Shown here: positions 7,315 to 15,635 of the stretch, piece by piece
Position numbering within the stretch: position 1 is the stretch's first letter
Layout: each line of letters begins with the position of its first letter
Assembly (NCBI RefSeq): GCF_047461615.1
Contig: NZ_JANSHI010000015.1
Coordinates: forward strand, 7,721 to 71,720
Length of the DNA stretch: 64,000 nt
From: Thermostichus sp047461615
Lineage (GTDB): Bacteria; Cyanobacteriota; Cyanobacteriia; Thermostichales; Thermostichaceae
Direction of reading: 5' to 3'
Made by a program: the position numbers and the translations under genes
The notes under the pieces: model-generated
Databases searched by the model: none
Told to the model about the DNA's origin: nothing
Seen by the model: only the letters and a program-made list of their open reading frames with translations

Positions 7315-9075
7315 CTAGCCGGAAGAGCAGATCTCCCGCGGTTGGTGATAGGGGCAGCTCCCCTGGGGATCTACCTGGAGGCGGTAGAGGGGGGAGCGCT
7401 CTTGATCGCAGCGAAGAACTTGGGTGTGGGCGGACAAGCTCTGGCGGGCAAAGCGGCAGCTCTGGCACCTCATGCCCCCGGCAGCAAAGACAGGGGCGGG
7501 TTTGGGGCGCAGCACAAGGCCAGAGGAGGGGGCAACCTCCGCTGGACGGATCAGCTCTCGCGGCGAAAGGCCGCGCAGCACCAGTTCGGATCCCTGCCAG
7601 CGAGCCTCCACCAAGCCGGTCTCAGCCCAGGCGGCCCAGCGAGGATCCTCGGTAATCTGGGGGGGTAGGCGCACCTGAACCCCGGCCAAGGAGCGAGGCG
7701 AGCCCTGTTCCTGCCAGATCTCCTCCACCTCCCCCTCGTAGCGCACGCCGGGATCCCCAAGGAACTCGGACGGCTTGACCAAGGTTTGCAGGCGGCTGTC
7801 GACCAGCTCCAGCCAATGGCCAGGCTGGGGGCAGTGGACATGGTAACGGTTGCACAGCTCGGGCAGATCCGCCAGCTCCTGCGCTTGCTGGGGGCTGGCG
7901 TGCACCAAAACCACATGTTGGGGGCGAAAGGTGTGGACGATCTGGGCAAGATGCCCAACATCGTTGTGGCTGTGCCAGGCCAACCACTCCACCCCAACGC
8001 GGGAGCGCAGCGGCGCTGGCCACTGCTCAAACGGCGTAGCCAGCTCCACTTCCGGCAGCCGCAGCAGCAGGCAGGAGCGCTGCGGTTGGGCCAACAGGCG
8101 TAACCAGATGGGCTCCCAGGCCTCCGGATCGGCATCGGCGTCGCACAGCAACAGGCCCTGGGGCAAGGGATCCACCGCCGTAAGGGGCTGCACCCGCGGC
8201 TGCAGGCGGTCTTCCCAGAACAAGGGCTGGTAGGTGGCAAAATTGCGCACGGGCTCCGGCAGGTAGGGGAGCAAGCGTTCGTAGAGATCGCAGCCTGCAG
8301 CTAGGCCTGGCGCCACCCACACCGTCAGCTCCTGGGAAGCTTGGGTAAAGCGGTGGTGAGCTTTGAGGAGGAAAATCAACTCCTGGCCCAACCCCAGCAC
8401 TGGCAGCGGGAACAGCACCGTCTGGCCTGCCGCCAAGGCGCCAAGCAGGCGCTCCACCAGGCGGTTTTCCAGATGGCGACGGGGTGGATGGCGAGTAGAG
8501 CCTAGGGAGGCCTCGATGAGCAGCACATCCGGCTGCCAATGGCGCAAGGCGCTCAGATCTAAGCCAGGGGCAAAGCGAGTTGAGGCCAGGGAACAGTCGC
8601 CAGTGTACAGGCAGGTTTGAGCTGGAGTAGTCTGGGTATTTTGCAACAGGGTTGCCGCTGCCCCCGGCAGGTGCCCGGCGGTAAAGAAGGTGAGCATCAA
8701 GTGAGGCAAGATCTCCCGCGCCTGGCCAAAAGGCAGCGCCCGAAAAGGAGGAAAGCGAATCTCCCGGTCGTAGTCTGGCCAGATGCCGCGCTCCCAGAGG
8801 CCGCTGGCCAAATGAGCCGTTACCGGGGTGGCGTAGATGGGCACCTGTGGGTAGCGGCGATAAAAGCCAGGTAGCCCCTGCACATGGTCAAAGTGGGCGT
8901 GGCTGCAGATAACAGCATCGGGGATCCCTGGCAAAGCTTTGAGGAGAGCGGGAGCAGGCAAGCCACAATCGAGAAGCAAACAGTAGGATCCCATCTCCAG
9001 CCAGTAGGCACAGCCCTGCCAGCGGGGATCTGTGCCTAGGGGGAATAGTCGAAGGGGAGGTCTCTTTGACTCCAC
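7315..9075 (-). CDS. Metallo-beta-lactamase-fold hydrolase with Cys-rich tail
   Basis: A 586-residue protein with an N-terminal metallo-beta-lactamase fold. The metal-binding motif is H59-A-H61-F-D63-H64; further ligands fit TAGHLPGAA and YTGDCSL, and a late His occurs in VVLVHASPQQ. The middle resembles the beta-CASP arrangement of RNA-processing enzymes of the RNase J / CPSF group, but there is no clear RNase J C-terminal domain. The last 60 residues contain four cysteines (MRCQSCRF, LRCDQE, GSCPYH) that could bind zinc or a cluster. The start is a GTG at 9075. The substrate, RNA or small molecule, cannot be told from sequence. Confidence 0.78.
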   Translation of the reverse strand: MESKRPPLRLFPLGTDPRWQGCAYWLEMGSYCLLLDCGLPAPALLKALPGIPDAVICSHAHFDHVQGLPGFYRRYPQVPIYATPVTAHLASGLWERGIWPDYDREIRFPPFRALPFGQAREILPHLMLTFFTAGHLPGAAATLLQNTQTTPAQTCLYTGDCSLASTRFAPGLDLSALRHWQPDVLLIEASLGSTRHPPRRHLENRLVERLLGALAAGQTVLFPLPVLGLGQELIFLLKAHHRFTQASQELTVWVAPGLAAGCDLYERLLPYLPEPVRNFATYQPLFWEDRLQPRVQPLTAVDPLPQGLLLCDADADPEAWEPIWLRLLAQPQRSCLLLRLPEVELATPFEQWPAPLRSRVGVEWLAWHSHNDVGHLAQIVHTFRPQHVVLVHASPQQAQELADLPELCNRYHVHCPQPGHWLELVDSRLQTLVKPSEFLGDPGVRYEGEVEEIWQEQGSPRSLAGVQVRLPPQITEDPRWAAWAETGLVEARWQGSELVLRGLSPRELIRPAEVAPSSGLVLRPKPAPVFAAGGMRCQSCRFARQSLSAHTQVLRCDQERSPLYRLQVDPQGSCPYHQPREICSSG

Positions 9076-9264
9076 AGGTGCGTTGTCTTCGGTTGTCTTT
9101 TAGAAGAGCACGCTCAAGCTTTGCCGAACCCACGGAGGGCTTAGGCGGGGATCCCTGCTCTCCATCCGTCCATGGGGGCAGTCTCTAGCAATTCGCCCTA
9201 TCGATAGCGCCATTGCTTCTCTAGTTCCAGCATAGCTTTTGGCCTCTGGCCTGCCTCCAGCCAG

Positions 9265-10788
9265 CTAAGAGCTTCCACTGTAGGAGCTGGGGAGCGCATC
9301 TGAGATCTCTTCTGGCGCCGACTTGCGGCTACGCAAGGCAAAGCCGGCGAAATCGTGATCGTCCGGGCGCACCGTCAAGATCATCAGGTTGTAGAAGGCC
9401 CAGGCCAAGCCAAACAGCAGCTCTAGCCAGGTTGGATCCCAGTTGCCAGCAAAGCGCAGGGATCCCACCCCCATTGCTGCTAGGGTCAGCACAATGGCCA
9501 AGGCCTGCGGGCCAAGAGAGAGTTGGGATGGCTGCTCGGGATAAGAAGGCACCCCCCGCATTGCCTGCACCAACGCCTGGATGGACTGGAAAAACTGGCT
9601 ACCTGTCTGGCGTTCTGACTGCCACGCAGCCCCCCACCGAGAGGGAGGAAAGGCCAACAGCCAGCTGAGCCGCCCCAGCAGGGCATAGGGCAGAAACCAG
9701 GCAAAAAAAACCCTGTCAAAGGCCGGCACTGGCATCCAGCCCGTCCAGAGGAAGAGGATCGGCACCGCCAAATAGGCTAGCTCCGCCGCCCCTCCAGCGG
9801 CCCAGAGGGCCAGCCACAGGTACTGAAAGCGCTGCTGCTGGGTGGTCGGCTTGCCCCAGAAGGGATTTTCCCGCAAGGCCGAAAAAATTGCCAGCAGAGC
9901 CACGCGGCGGTTGCGCAAGGGTAACAAAGCGCCGGTGACCTGGGCTTGGCGAGCCAGGTAGGACTGCCAGCCGCGACAGTGCATCTGACACCCCAACTGC
10001 ACAGGACGGCGAATGTCGATGTGCGGGATCCCCTCCAGGGCCGCCCGCCGAATGAGACAGCCGGATCCCAATAGCGGCGCTGCCTGGTATCCTTGGGATC
10101 CCACCGCCAGCAGTTGCTGCAGGGGGTGAACGGCCTGGGGCCGACCTAGGGTGCGCAGCATGGCCTGGACAAAGCCGGTTGAGTTGGCGATGGGGGCCCG
10201 CTCTGGAAAGTTGTAAAACAGAGGCAGAGTCTGCCACAAAAAGTCCGGCTCGACAAAATGGCCTGGCTGCAGTAGCAGCAGGTACTCTCCTTGCAGATGG
10301 CCGGATCTCAGTAGGTAGGCTAGAGGATCGGTCGTGGGGCTGGGGCAAGGCCAGTACTCGCAGGGAATGGCCTGCGCCACCTTGGCCATTTCCCTGTCTT
10401 CAACCCGATCCACAATGTGGACAAATAGCCGCTCCCAGGGGTAATCCAAGCGTAGGGCTGAGAGCACCGTCTGCCGAGTGGCCTCCAGAGAGTCCCGCTG
10501 ACGTATGACCAGCACGTCCACCCGCGGCAGCTGAGAAAACGCCGGCTGCAGAACCTCGGGAGAGGGAAGGGTCTCGCTCGGCACCTGGGCGTAGCGGCTA
10601 AGGGTAAACCCCACTGCTGCCAGCCAGACATAGGCCTCCGCACCCCAAAACAAAAGGGATCCCAGACCGGTCAGCCCCTCGGTAATCCGCCAGTAAAGAT
10701 AGGCCACCCCGGCAATGAGGTGCAGCAACCCCACCCAACGGAACAAATGCACCCGCACCCCCCTCAATCTCACAGGCACTCTCCACAT
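9265..10788 (-). CDS. Membrane glycosyltransferase-like protein, family 2, motifs degenerate
   Basis: About 507 residues from the ATG at 10788; a TTG at 10827 is an alternative. Two N-terminal membrane segments (HLFRWVGLLHLIAGVAYLYW and LGSLLFWGAEAYVWLAAVGF) are followed by a GT2-like cytosolic domain (PRVDVLVIRQRDSLEATRQT, LRLDYPWERLFVHIVD) and several C-terminal membrane helices, the layout of cellulose-synthase-like enzymes. The residues expected for catalysis are missing: the DxD site reads LLLLQPGHFVEPDF, the TED position reads HIDIRR, and no QxxRW is visible. It may be an inactive partner of another transferase. It lies alone, 78 bp downstream of rpmA on the same strand. Confidence 0.6.
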   Translation of the reverse strand: MWRVPVRLRGVRVHLFRWVGLLHLIAGVAYLYWRITEGLTGLGSLLFWGAEAYVWLAAVGFTLSRYAQVPSETLPSPEVLQPAFSQLPRVDVLVIRQRDSLEATRQTVLSALRLDYPWERLFVHIVDRVEDREMAKVAQAIPCEYWPCPSPTTDPLAYLLRSGHLQGEYLLLLQPGHFVEPDFLWQTLPLFYNFPERAPIANSTGFVQAMLRTLGRPQAVHPLQQLLAVGSQGYQAAPLLGSGCLIRRAALEGIPHIDIRRPVQLGCQMHCRGWQSYLARQAQVTGALLPLRNRRVALLAIFSALRENPFWGKPTTQQQRFQYLWLALWAAGGAAELAYLAVPILFLWTGWMPVPAFDRVFFAWFLPYALLGRLSWLLAFPPSRWGAAWQSERQTGSQFFQSIQALVQAMRGVPSYPEQPSQLSLGPQALAIVLTLAAMGVGSLRFAGNWDPTWLELLFGLAWAFYNLMILTVRPDDHDFAGFALRSRKSAPEEISDALPSSYSGSS

Positions 10789-10866
10789 TGGGCACTGGGC
10801 CAAACTGGGATCCCTTCCCTTGCACAAGAGCAGGCTGGGGGACAGGTTGCTTGGAAAAATCGCTGC

Positions 10867-11130
10867 CTATTGCGCAGCTACTGGGTAAACGCTCACCTTC
10901 TGCCGCCGTTTGCCGTAGCGCTCAAAGGTAACAATGCCTGTAGCTACCGCAAACAAGGTGTCATCTCTACCAATGCGCACGTTCACCCCTGGGTGGAACT
11001 TGGTGCCCCGTTGCCTGACCAGGATATAGCCGGGATGAACCAGCTCGCCGCCAAAGCACTTCACACCCAGCCGCTTGGAATTGGAGTCACGGCCGTTGCG
11101 GGTGCTGCCCGTTCCTTTTTTATGAGCCAT
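10867..11130 (-). CDS. rpmA: 50S ribosomal protein L27
   Basis: An 87-residue bL27 that starts MAHKKGTGSTRNGRDSNSKR, its N-terminal tail reaching towards the peptidyl-transferase centre. The body GTKFHPGVNVRIGRDDTLFA is characteristic. No N-terminal extension of the Firmicutes cleaved type is present. It lies 37 bp after rplU, the standard rplU-rpmA pair. Confidence 0.98.
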   Translation of the reverse strand: MAHKKGTGSTRNGRDSNSKRLGVKCFGGELVHPGYILVRQRGTKFHPGVNVRIGRDDTLFAVATGIVTFERYGKRRQKVSVYPVAAQ

Positions 11131-11167
11131 AGCGCCTCCTATGCACCTGTGTTGCCGCTGAAAACTT

Positions 11168-11560
11168 CTAGTTCTCCGCCGCAGGGATCCCTGGCTCTGG
11201 AGCAGGCTGCAAAGTTGCTGGGGCTGTGGCTAGCGGTGTCCCGTTTAGTTCGATGGACTCAATGAGCACACGGGTCAAGAGCTGACGGTGGCCTCTTTTC
11301 TTGCGGGTTCCCTTCTTCGGCCTCATCTTGTAGACGATGATTTTGTTGCCCCGGCGGTGCTGCAAAACCCGCGCCCTCACCACCGCCTCGGGAATATAGG
11401 GACGCCCTAGGGTTACTTGTCCCTCGTGGTTGATCAACAAGACCTGGGAGAGGGCCAAAGAGCTGTTTTCCTCTGTGTCAGGCAGGTGATCGATGTCGTA
11501 AAAGCGCCCCGTCTCTACCCAAAGCTGCTTGCCACTGGTTTCCACAATCGCGTAGGTCAT
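11168..11560 (-). CDS. rplU: 50S ribosomal protein L21
   Basis: A 130-residue bL21: MTYAIVETSGKQLWVETGRF at the N terminus, KIIVYKMRPKKGTRKKRGHRQ near residue 80. The last 25 residues are an Ala/Pro/Glu-rich tail not needed for the fold. ATG at 11560 with AAGGAA upstream. An AT-rich GATTATAAA about 60 bp upstream on the same strand could be a -10 region. It forms a pair with rpmA. Confidence 0.98.
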   Translation of the reverse strand: MTYAIVETSGKQLWVETGRFYDIDHLPDTEENSSLALSQVLLINHEGQVTLGRPYIPEAVVRARVLQHRRGNKIIVYKMRPKKGTRKKRGHRQLLTRVLIESIELNGTPLATAPATLQPAPEPGIPAAEN

Positions 11561-11662
11561 GCCTTTTCCTTGCCGTACAGGTGCCCCTGCGGGTCTTAAA
11601 ACCTGATCCGAGCATTGACAGCAATTTATAATCCTAGCGGAAAAACTTGCTTCCTGTCAGCT

Positions 11663-12412
11663 TCATTCGGTCAGCTTTTCCCAAGCGGCCTGGAGGGCAG
11701 CTTGCATGCGCTGGGCAGCCCGTTTAAGGCGCTGCTGCCAGCTTTCCCATTTCTGCTGTAGGAACTCTGCCGCTTCATCCAGCAGGGAAAGGTCGAACTT
11801 GCCCCCTTTGGCTAGCTCGTCCCGCACTTGGTTGACCTTGACACGCACTACCTCGGGCGGATCCTGCGGGCTGACTAGGGCTTTGAGGCGATCCCCCATG
11901 CGCTGGATGAGCTGCTTGACTTGGCGAGACTTTTCGCTCCAAAAGTTCTTTAGGCCCTCGGCCTCCGATTGGAGTCGCTGGGGAGCATCTTCCTTGACTA
12001 CCACCGCGTCCACGTCGATGGCCTCTACGTCCTCAGGTAACAGGACGGCCCGTCCCCCCCAGGGCTCAGCAATGCTGCCCCCCAGGATATAGGCAGCAAT
12101 GGATCCAGTCTCCCAGTCGAAGAGAAAATCCTCAATCCAGCCTACTGGCTGATCCCCAAGGCGCACGGTTCGCCGATAGAGGGAGCTGAGCGGCATGGCG
12201 GGGGTGGTGAAAACGCTGGAGTAGGTCAGCAGCGCGTCCGGCCCGATGAGAGAGATTTGCTCCAAGGGGGTGTATCCCTGCTGGCTGGTAAAGTAGCAGA
12301 CCCGTCCCTGCCCATCGACCCAGACTTCCTCGACAGTGCCCAGGGCTGTGGCAGTGCTGCCATCTATGGCCAGCAGGCCCACCACTTGGCTGCGTCGGAC
12401 GATTTGTTCCAT
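11663..12412 (-). CDS. PRC-barrel domain protein
   Basis: A 249-residue protein from the ATG at 12412. It contains two beta-barrel units of the PRC type: IVRRSQVVGLLAIDGSTATA...GYTPLEQISLIGPDALL, and SLYRRTVRLGDQPVGWIEDFLFDWETG. The C-terminal half is charged and helical (LQSEAEGLKNFWSEKSRQVKQLI to the end) and likely coiled. PRC barrels occur in photosynthetic reaction centre H subunits, RimM and many cyanobacterial proteins that bind membranes or other proteins; the role here is unknown. It follows the cbpM-like/dnaJ pair by 60 bp on the same strand. Confidence 0.8.
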   Translation of the reverse strand: MEQIVRRSQVVGLLAIDGSTATALGTVEEVWVDGQGRVCYFTSQQGYTPLEQISLIGPDALLTYSSVFTTPAMPLSSLYRRTVRLGDQPVGWIEDFLFDWETGSIAAYILGGSIAEPWGGRAVLLPEDVEAIDVDAVVVKEDAPQRLQSEAEGLKNFWSEKSRQVKQLIQRMGDRLKALVSPQDPPEVVRVKVNQVRDELAKGGKFDLSLLDEAAEFLQQKWESWQQRLKRAAQRMQAALQAAWEKLTE

Positions 12413-12473
12413 ACAGAAGTTCTCCTGCAGTTGACAAGCAGCGGAGTTCAAGGGGGCTAAAGCCTTGGGCTGC

Positions 12474-12755
12474 TTAGCCTCCACGGTAGTAGTGTAGCTG
12501 CGCCCTGAGGCGGGCAATTTCCTGGGCCATGTCCAAAACCATGGCCGCCCCGACCCAGTTAAGGCCCAAGTCGCGATGCAGGCGGGTCATCTGGATTAAG
12601 CGCCGCAGTTGCTGGGGGTTGAGGTAGCAGCTTTCGGCTTCCACCAGGCCTTGCCCGAGCAACCACTCCAGCAGGTGAGGAGGGATCCCGGCTACTTCGC
12701 TTGCCTGCTCAAAGGTATAGAGCCGCTCCTCCACCCGCACAATGGCCAGGCTCAT
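12474..12755 (-). CDS. CbpM-like DnaJ modulator, MerR-type helix-turn-helix
   Basis: A 93-residue protein with a MerR/CbpM-like fold: RLYTFEQASEVAGIPPHLLEWLLGQGLVE, then QLRRLIQMTRLHRDLGLNWVGAAMVLDM. CbpM proteins bind the J domain of CbpA-type DnaJ proteins and restrain them. Here the start codon overlaps the stop of the upstream dnaJ gene in an ATGA junction (12752-12755), so translation is probably coupled. This linkage supports a CbpM role rather than a DNA-binding regulator, although DNA binding is not excluded. Confidence 0.8.
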   Translation of the reverse strand: MSLAIVRVEERLYTFEQASEVAGIPPHLLEWLLGQGLVEAESCYLNPQQLRRLIQMTRLHRDLGLNWVGAAMVLDMAQEIARLRAQLHYYRGG

Positions 12756-13684
12756 AGACTCACCTCCTGCAGCCGGGCGCGGGGATCCCAGCTTCGATTT
12801 TGCCGCAGTTTTTCGTAGAGATCCCGCTCAGTTGGGGAAAGGGATTTGGGCGTGACGACCTTCAGCCGCACCAGCAGGTCACTTCGCTGGCCTTGGGGAT
12901 CCCGCCAACCTTGGCCGCGCAGCCGCAGGGTTTGGCCGCTATCCACGCCGGCAGGGATCTTCAGTTGCACCCGACCGGTGGGGGTGGGCACTTCCGCCGT
13001 GCCGCCTAAAACCGCCTCGTCAGGGGTGATGGGCAGCTCGCAAACCAGGTTGTCGCCCTCGAAGCGGAAGAAGGGGTGGGGAGGCAGCTCCAGGGTGAGG
13101 TAGAGATCTCCTCTTGGGCCGCCAAAGGGGCTATATTGACCCTTGCCCTTGACGCGGAGGCGGCTGCCCGGTTTGGCGCCGGGGGGGATGCGGATGGTGA
13201 GGGTTTCGCCGTCCACGCTTAGCCGCTTTTGGGTGCCGTGGAAAGCTTCTGCCCAGGTGAGGCCCAGCGTAGTTTCTATGTCTTGCCCCGGCAGATTCAC
13301 CGAGACGAACGGCCCAAACCCGGTGGTGAAGCCCTGAAAGCCGCCGCGGCGGGATCCCATGCGGCCCAGCAGCTCGTTGATGAAGTCCTCAAAGGTGGCG
13401 TACTGGGCAAATCCCTCCATGCCCGGCCCCGCCGCCGCACCAGTGCCTACTCGCTGCCAGTACTGGCCAAACTGGTCGTAGCGCCGCCGCTTGTCTGGAT
13501 CGGAGAGCACCTCGTAGGCTTCGTTGATTTCCTTGAAGCGCTCCTCGGCTGCTTTGTTGCCGGGGTTAACGTCGGGGTGATACTGGCGAGCCAGCTTGCG
13601 ATAGGCGCGCTTGATCTCCTCTAAGGAAGCATCTCGGCTGACGCCCAGGATCTTGTAGTAATCCTTAAAATCACTCGCAACCAT
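12752..13684 (-). CDS. DnaJ-type co-chaperone of the CbpA class
   Basis: A 310-residue Hsp40. The J domain (residues about 8-72) has HPD in ARQYHPDVNPGN and the helix EERFKEINEAYEVLSDPDKR. A Gly-rich linker follows, then the two substrate-binding C-terminal beta domains (TIRIPPGAKPGSRLRVKGKG and VQLKIPAGVDSGQTLRLRGQG). The DnaJ zinc finger (CxxCxGxG repeats) is absent, which places it in the CbpA/type II class. It would stimulate a DnaK ATPase. It is the first gene of a pair with the CbpM-like modulator. No CIRCE element was seen in the 200 bp upstream. Confidence 0.93.
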   Translation of the reverse strand: MVASDFKDYYKILGVSRDASLEEIKRAYRKLARQYHPDVNPGNKAAEERFKEINEAYEVLSDPDKRRRYDQFGQYWQRVGTGAAAGPGMEGFAQYATFEDFINELLGRMGSRRGGFQGFTTGFGPFVSVNLPGQDIETTLGLTWAEAFHGTQKRLSVDGETLTIRIPPGAKPGSRLRVKGKGQYSPFGGPRGDLYLTLELPPHPFFRFEGDNLVCELPITPDEAVLGGTAEVPTPTGRVQLKIPAGVDSGQTLRLRGQGWRDPQGQRSDLLVRLKVVTPKSLSPTERDLYEKLRQNRSWDPRARLQEVSL

Positions 13685-13886
13685 GGGCTCACCTCATACT
13701 GTCAATCGGTTAGGCTAAGGCTTTCAAAATATCCAGGTAGGCTAAGCGGGGCCGGCACTTAAAGTGGCTGAGGTTTCCTGTGCAGCCTATTATCTCCGTC
13801 TGTGACCCAAGTGGGGGTCAAGGGATCGCGAAACTCCTGGAGCGATCTCCGTACTGGCTGCCAGGGAAAGTGAGGGGTCGTTTTCC

Positions 13887-14741
13887 CTAGAGGGATCGGA
13901 TCCCTTGCATTAAGCCGCGGCAGACCCCACTCAGAAAGTCAAGATCTAGGGTCTCGAGGGTGTCGCTCAGCTTGTGATAGTGGGGATTGCGCAAGAAGGC
14001 GGTGTCGGTCACCATGACGGCGGGGTAACCCGCATCCCAAAAGGGGGAGTGGTCGCTGAGGCGAGTGGCAGGCAGGATTAGGCCTCGCTGTCCGGCTGGC
14101 AGCCAGCAACAGGGGATCCCCACTTTCTGAAAATCCCGCTGCAGCTTGAGCAGATCCCCCCAGGTGGGCCAGTTGCCAATTAGGCCAATGTAATCTCCCC
14201 GGTTGGGGTAGAGCCGCTCCAGGCCGGCGGGGTAGCGCTGGGATCCAGGGGTGGGATCCCGGTAGCCCAGCATCTCCAACGACAGCATCAGCCGCAGGGG
14301 CTGGCGCTGCTGTTTAAGAAAGCGGGCGTAGGCTGTGCTGCCCACCATTCCCCGCTCTTCCAGGTCGAAGGCCACCAGCCACAGAGGAGAAGGGGCAGGC
14401 TTGGCGGCAAAATGGCGGGCCAACTCCAGCAGTACCGCCACGCCGCTGGCGTTGTCGTCGGCTCCAGGGGTGGCCGGAGCGGCGTCAAAGTGGGCTCCCA
14501 CCAGGATAGGCGGCCGACCCGGGCGGGATCCGGGCAACTTCAAGATCCAGTTGCAGTGCTGGCGGCCGTTGGCCTCAAAGGGGAAAGGCTCCACCGGGCC
14601 GCACTCGGAAAGCTGTTTTTGGATATACTGCTCCACCTGCCGGTGGCCCCAAGGCGACCAGTCGGGATCGCGGGGCTGGGCTACCTGGCGGAGATGGGCT
14701 TCTAGGCGCCGCTGCAGGTCTTCGCTCCCCACCTCCGGCAT
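13887..14741 (-). CDS. M28-family zinc peptidase
   Basis: A 284-residue protein of the M28 aminopeptidase / glutaminyl cyclase-like fold. Visible metal and catalytic residues: GAHFDAAP (His, Asp), GADDNASG (bridging Asp), LEERGMVG (catalytic Glu and ligand Glu), TRLSDHSPF and the late His in PHYHKLSDT. There is no clear signal peptide, so it is probably cytoplasmic. The start codon overlaps the stop of the upstream CbbY-like gene by one base (TGATG at 14739-14743), giving a two-gene operon. The substrate is unknown. Confidence 0.85.
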   Translation of the reverse strand: MPEVGSEDLQRRLEAHLRQVAQPRDPDWSPWGHRQVEQYIQKQLSECGPVEPFPFEANGRQHCNWILKLPGSRPGRPPILVGAHFDAAPATPGADDNASGVAVLLELARHFAAKPAPSPLWLVAFDLEERGMVGSTAYARFLKQQRQPLRLMLSLEMLGYRDPTPGSQRYPAGLERLYPNRGDYIGLIGNWPTWGDLLKLQRDFQKVGIPCCWLPAGQRGLILPATRLSDHSPFWDAGYPAVMVTDTAFLRNPHYHKLSDTLETLDLDFLSGVCRGLMQGIRSL

Positions 14742-15523
14742 CAGTTTTCTACCTCAGAGTGGATGGCTTGGGCGTGAACCTGGCGGGCCAGCTCCAGGCT
14801 GAAGTAACTGTGGGATCCCGCCCTTCCTGCCAACACTTGAAAAGGCAGATCGGGCTCTCCCAAATGATCCAGCACCAAAGCCGCCCCAGAAAAATCCTGA
14901 TCTCGAGTGTAATCGTTAACCGTCACCACGGTGGGGACACCTGCCTGCCGTGCCGAGCGCAGCCCGTTCTCCGAGTCCTCAAAGGCCAGGCACTCCTGGG
15001 GATCTAGGCCCATCCGCTCCAAGGTGTAGCAGTAGATGTCGGGGGCAGGCTTTTTGGCAGGGACGATATCGCCGGCAGCGATGACCTCAAACCAGCTCAG
15101 GCTCTCTGGCAGGGCGCGCTCCAGAAGAGCCGTCACGTTTTCGGGCGTGGTGGTGGTGGCGATGGCCAGGCGGATCCCGGCGGCCCTGGCTTCCTGCAAG
15201 AGGCGCTTGACTCCAGGGCGTAGAGGGATCCCCCCTTGGGCCAACAAAGCTGTGTAGTGGCGAGTTTTAGCCTGGTGCAGCCGGGCTATCAGGGCCGTCA
15301 GGTCTTCCTCGGCAGGCAGTGGCGGCTGGCAGGTCTCGATGAAGTGGCGAATGCGCTCTTTGCCGCCTGTGATAGCCAGGAGCTGGCCGTAGAGCTCCAC
15401 CGACCAGTGCCAGTAGTCCAACCCTGCCTCAGCAAAGGCCGCGTTAAAGGCCACGCGGTGCCCATCCCGCTCTGTATCTGCCAGCGTGCCATCCACGTCG
15501 AAAATCAAAGCTTGCAGCTCCAT
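14741..15523 (-). CDS. HAD-superfamily phosphatase, CbbY type
   Basis: A 260-residue haloacid dehalogenase-type hydrolase. Motif I is FDVDGTLADTE with the nucleophile Asp and the general acid two residues later; motif II is IATTTTP; motif III contains the Lys of PAKKPAPDIY; motif IV is CLAFEDSENG. The cap domain and overall length match CbbY, a xylulose-1,5-bisphosphate phosphatase that removes a Rubisco inhibitor in phototrophs; other members are beta-phosphoglucomutases. The context does not decide between them. It is translationally coupled to the M28 peptidase gene. Confidence 0.85.
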   Translation of the reverse strand: MELQALIFDVDGTLADTERDGHRVAFNAAFAEAGLDYWHWSVELYGQLLAITGGKERIRHFIETCQPPLPAEEDLTALIARLHQAKTRHYTALLAQGGIPLRPGVKRLLQEARAAGIRLAIATTTTPENVTALLERALPESLSWFEVIAAGDIVPAKKPAPDIYCYTLERMGLDPQECLAFEDSENGLRSARQAGVPTVVTVNDYTRDQDFSGAALVLDHLGEPDLPFQVLAGRAGSHSYFSLELARQVHAQAIHSEVEN

Positions 15524-15635
15524 CCGGCCAGCCTCTGGTCAAGGGGGCAAGCCACCCTATGCTAGATCCTCTTAGCCGGTTCCTAGGAAGGCCAACAAGA
15601 TGAGAAAATGAGGCACCGGTTATCCAAGTCTCGCC

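Noticed and set aside
7256..7468. Long N-terminal extension of the LolD/MacB-type ATPase
   Set aside because: It overlaps the metallo-hydrolase gene in another frame and is Pro-rich without ABC features.
13804..13819. Small GACCC/GGGTC inverted repeat upstream of dnaJ
   Set aside because: A 5-bp stem is too short, and no CIRCE or known heat-shock element matches.
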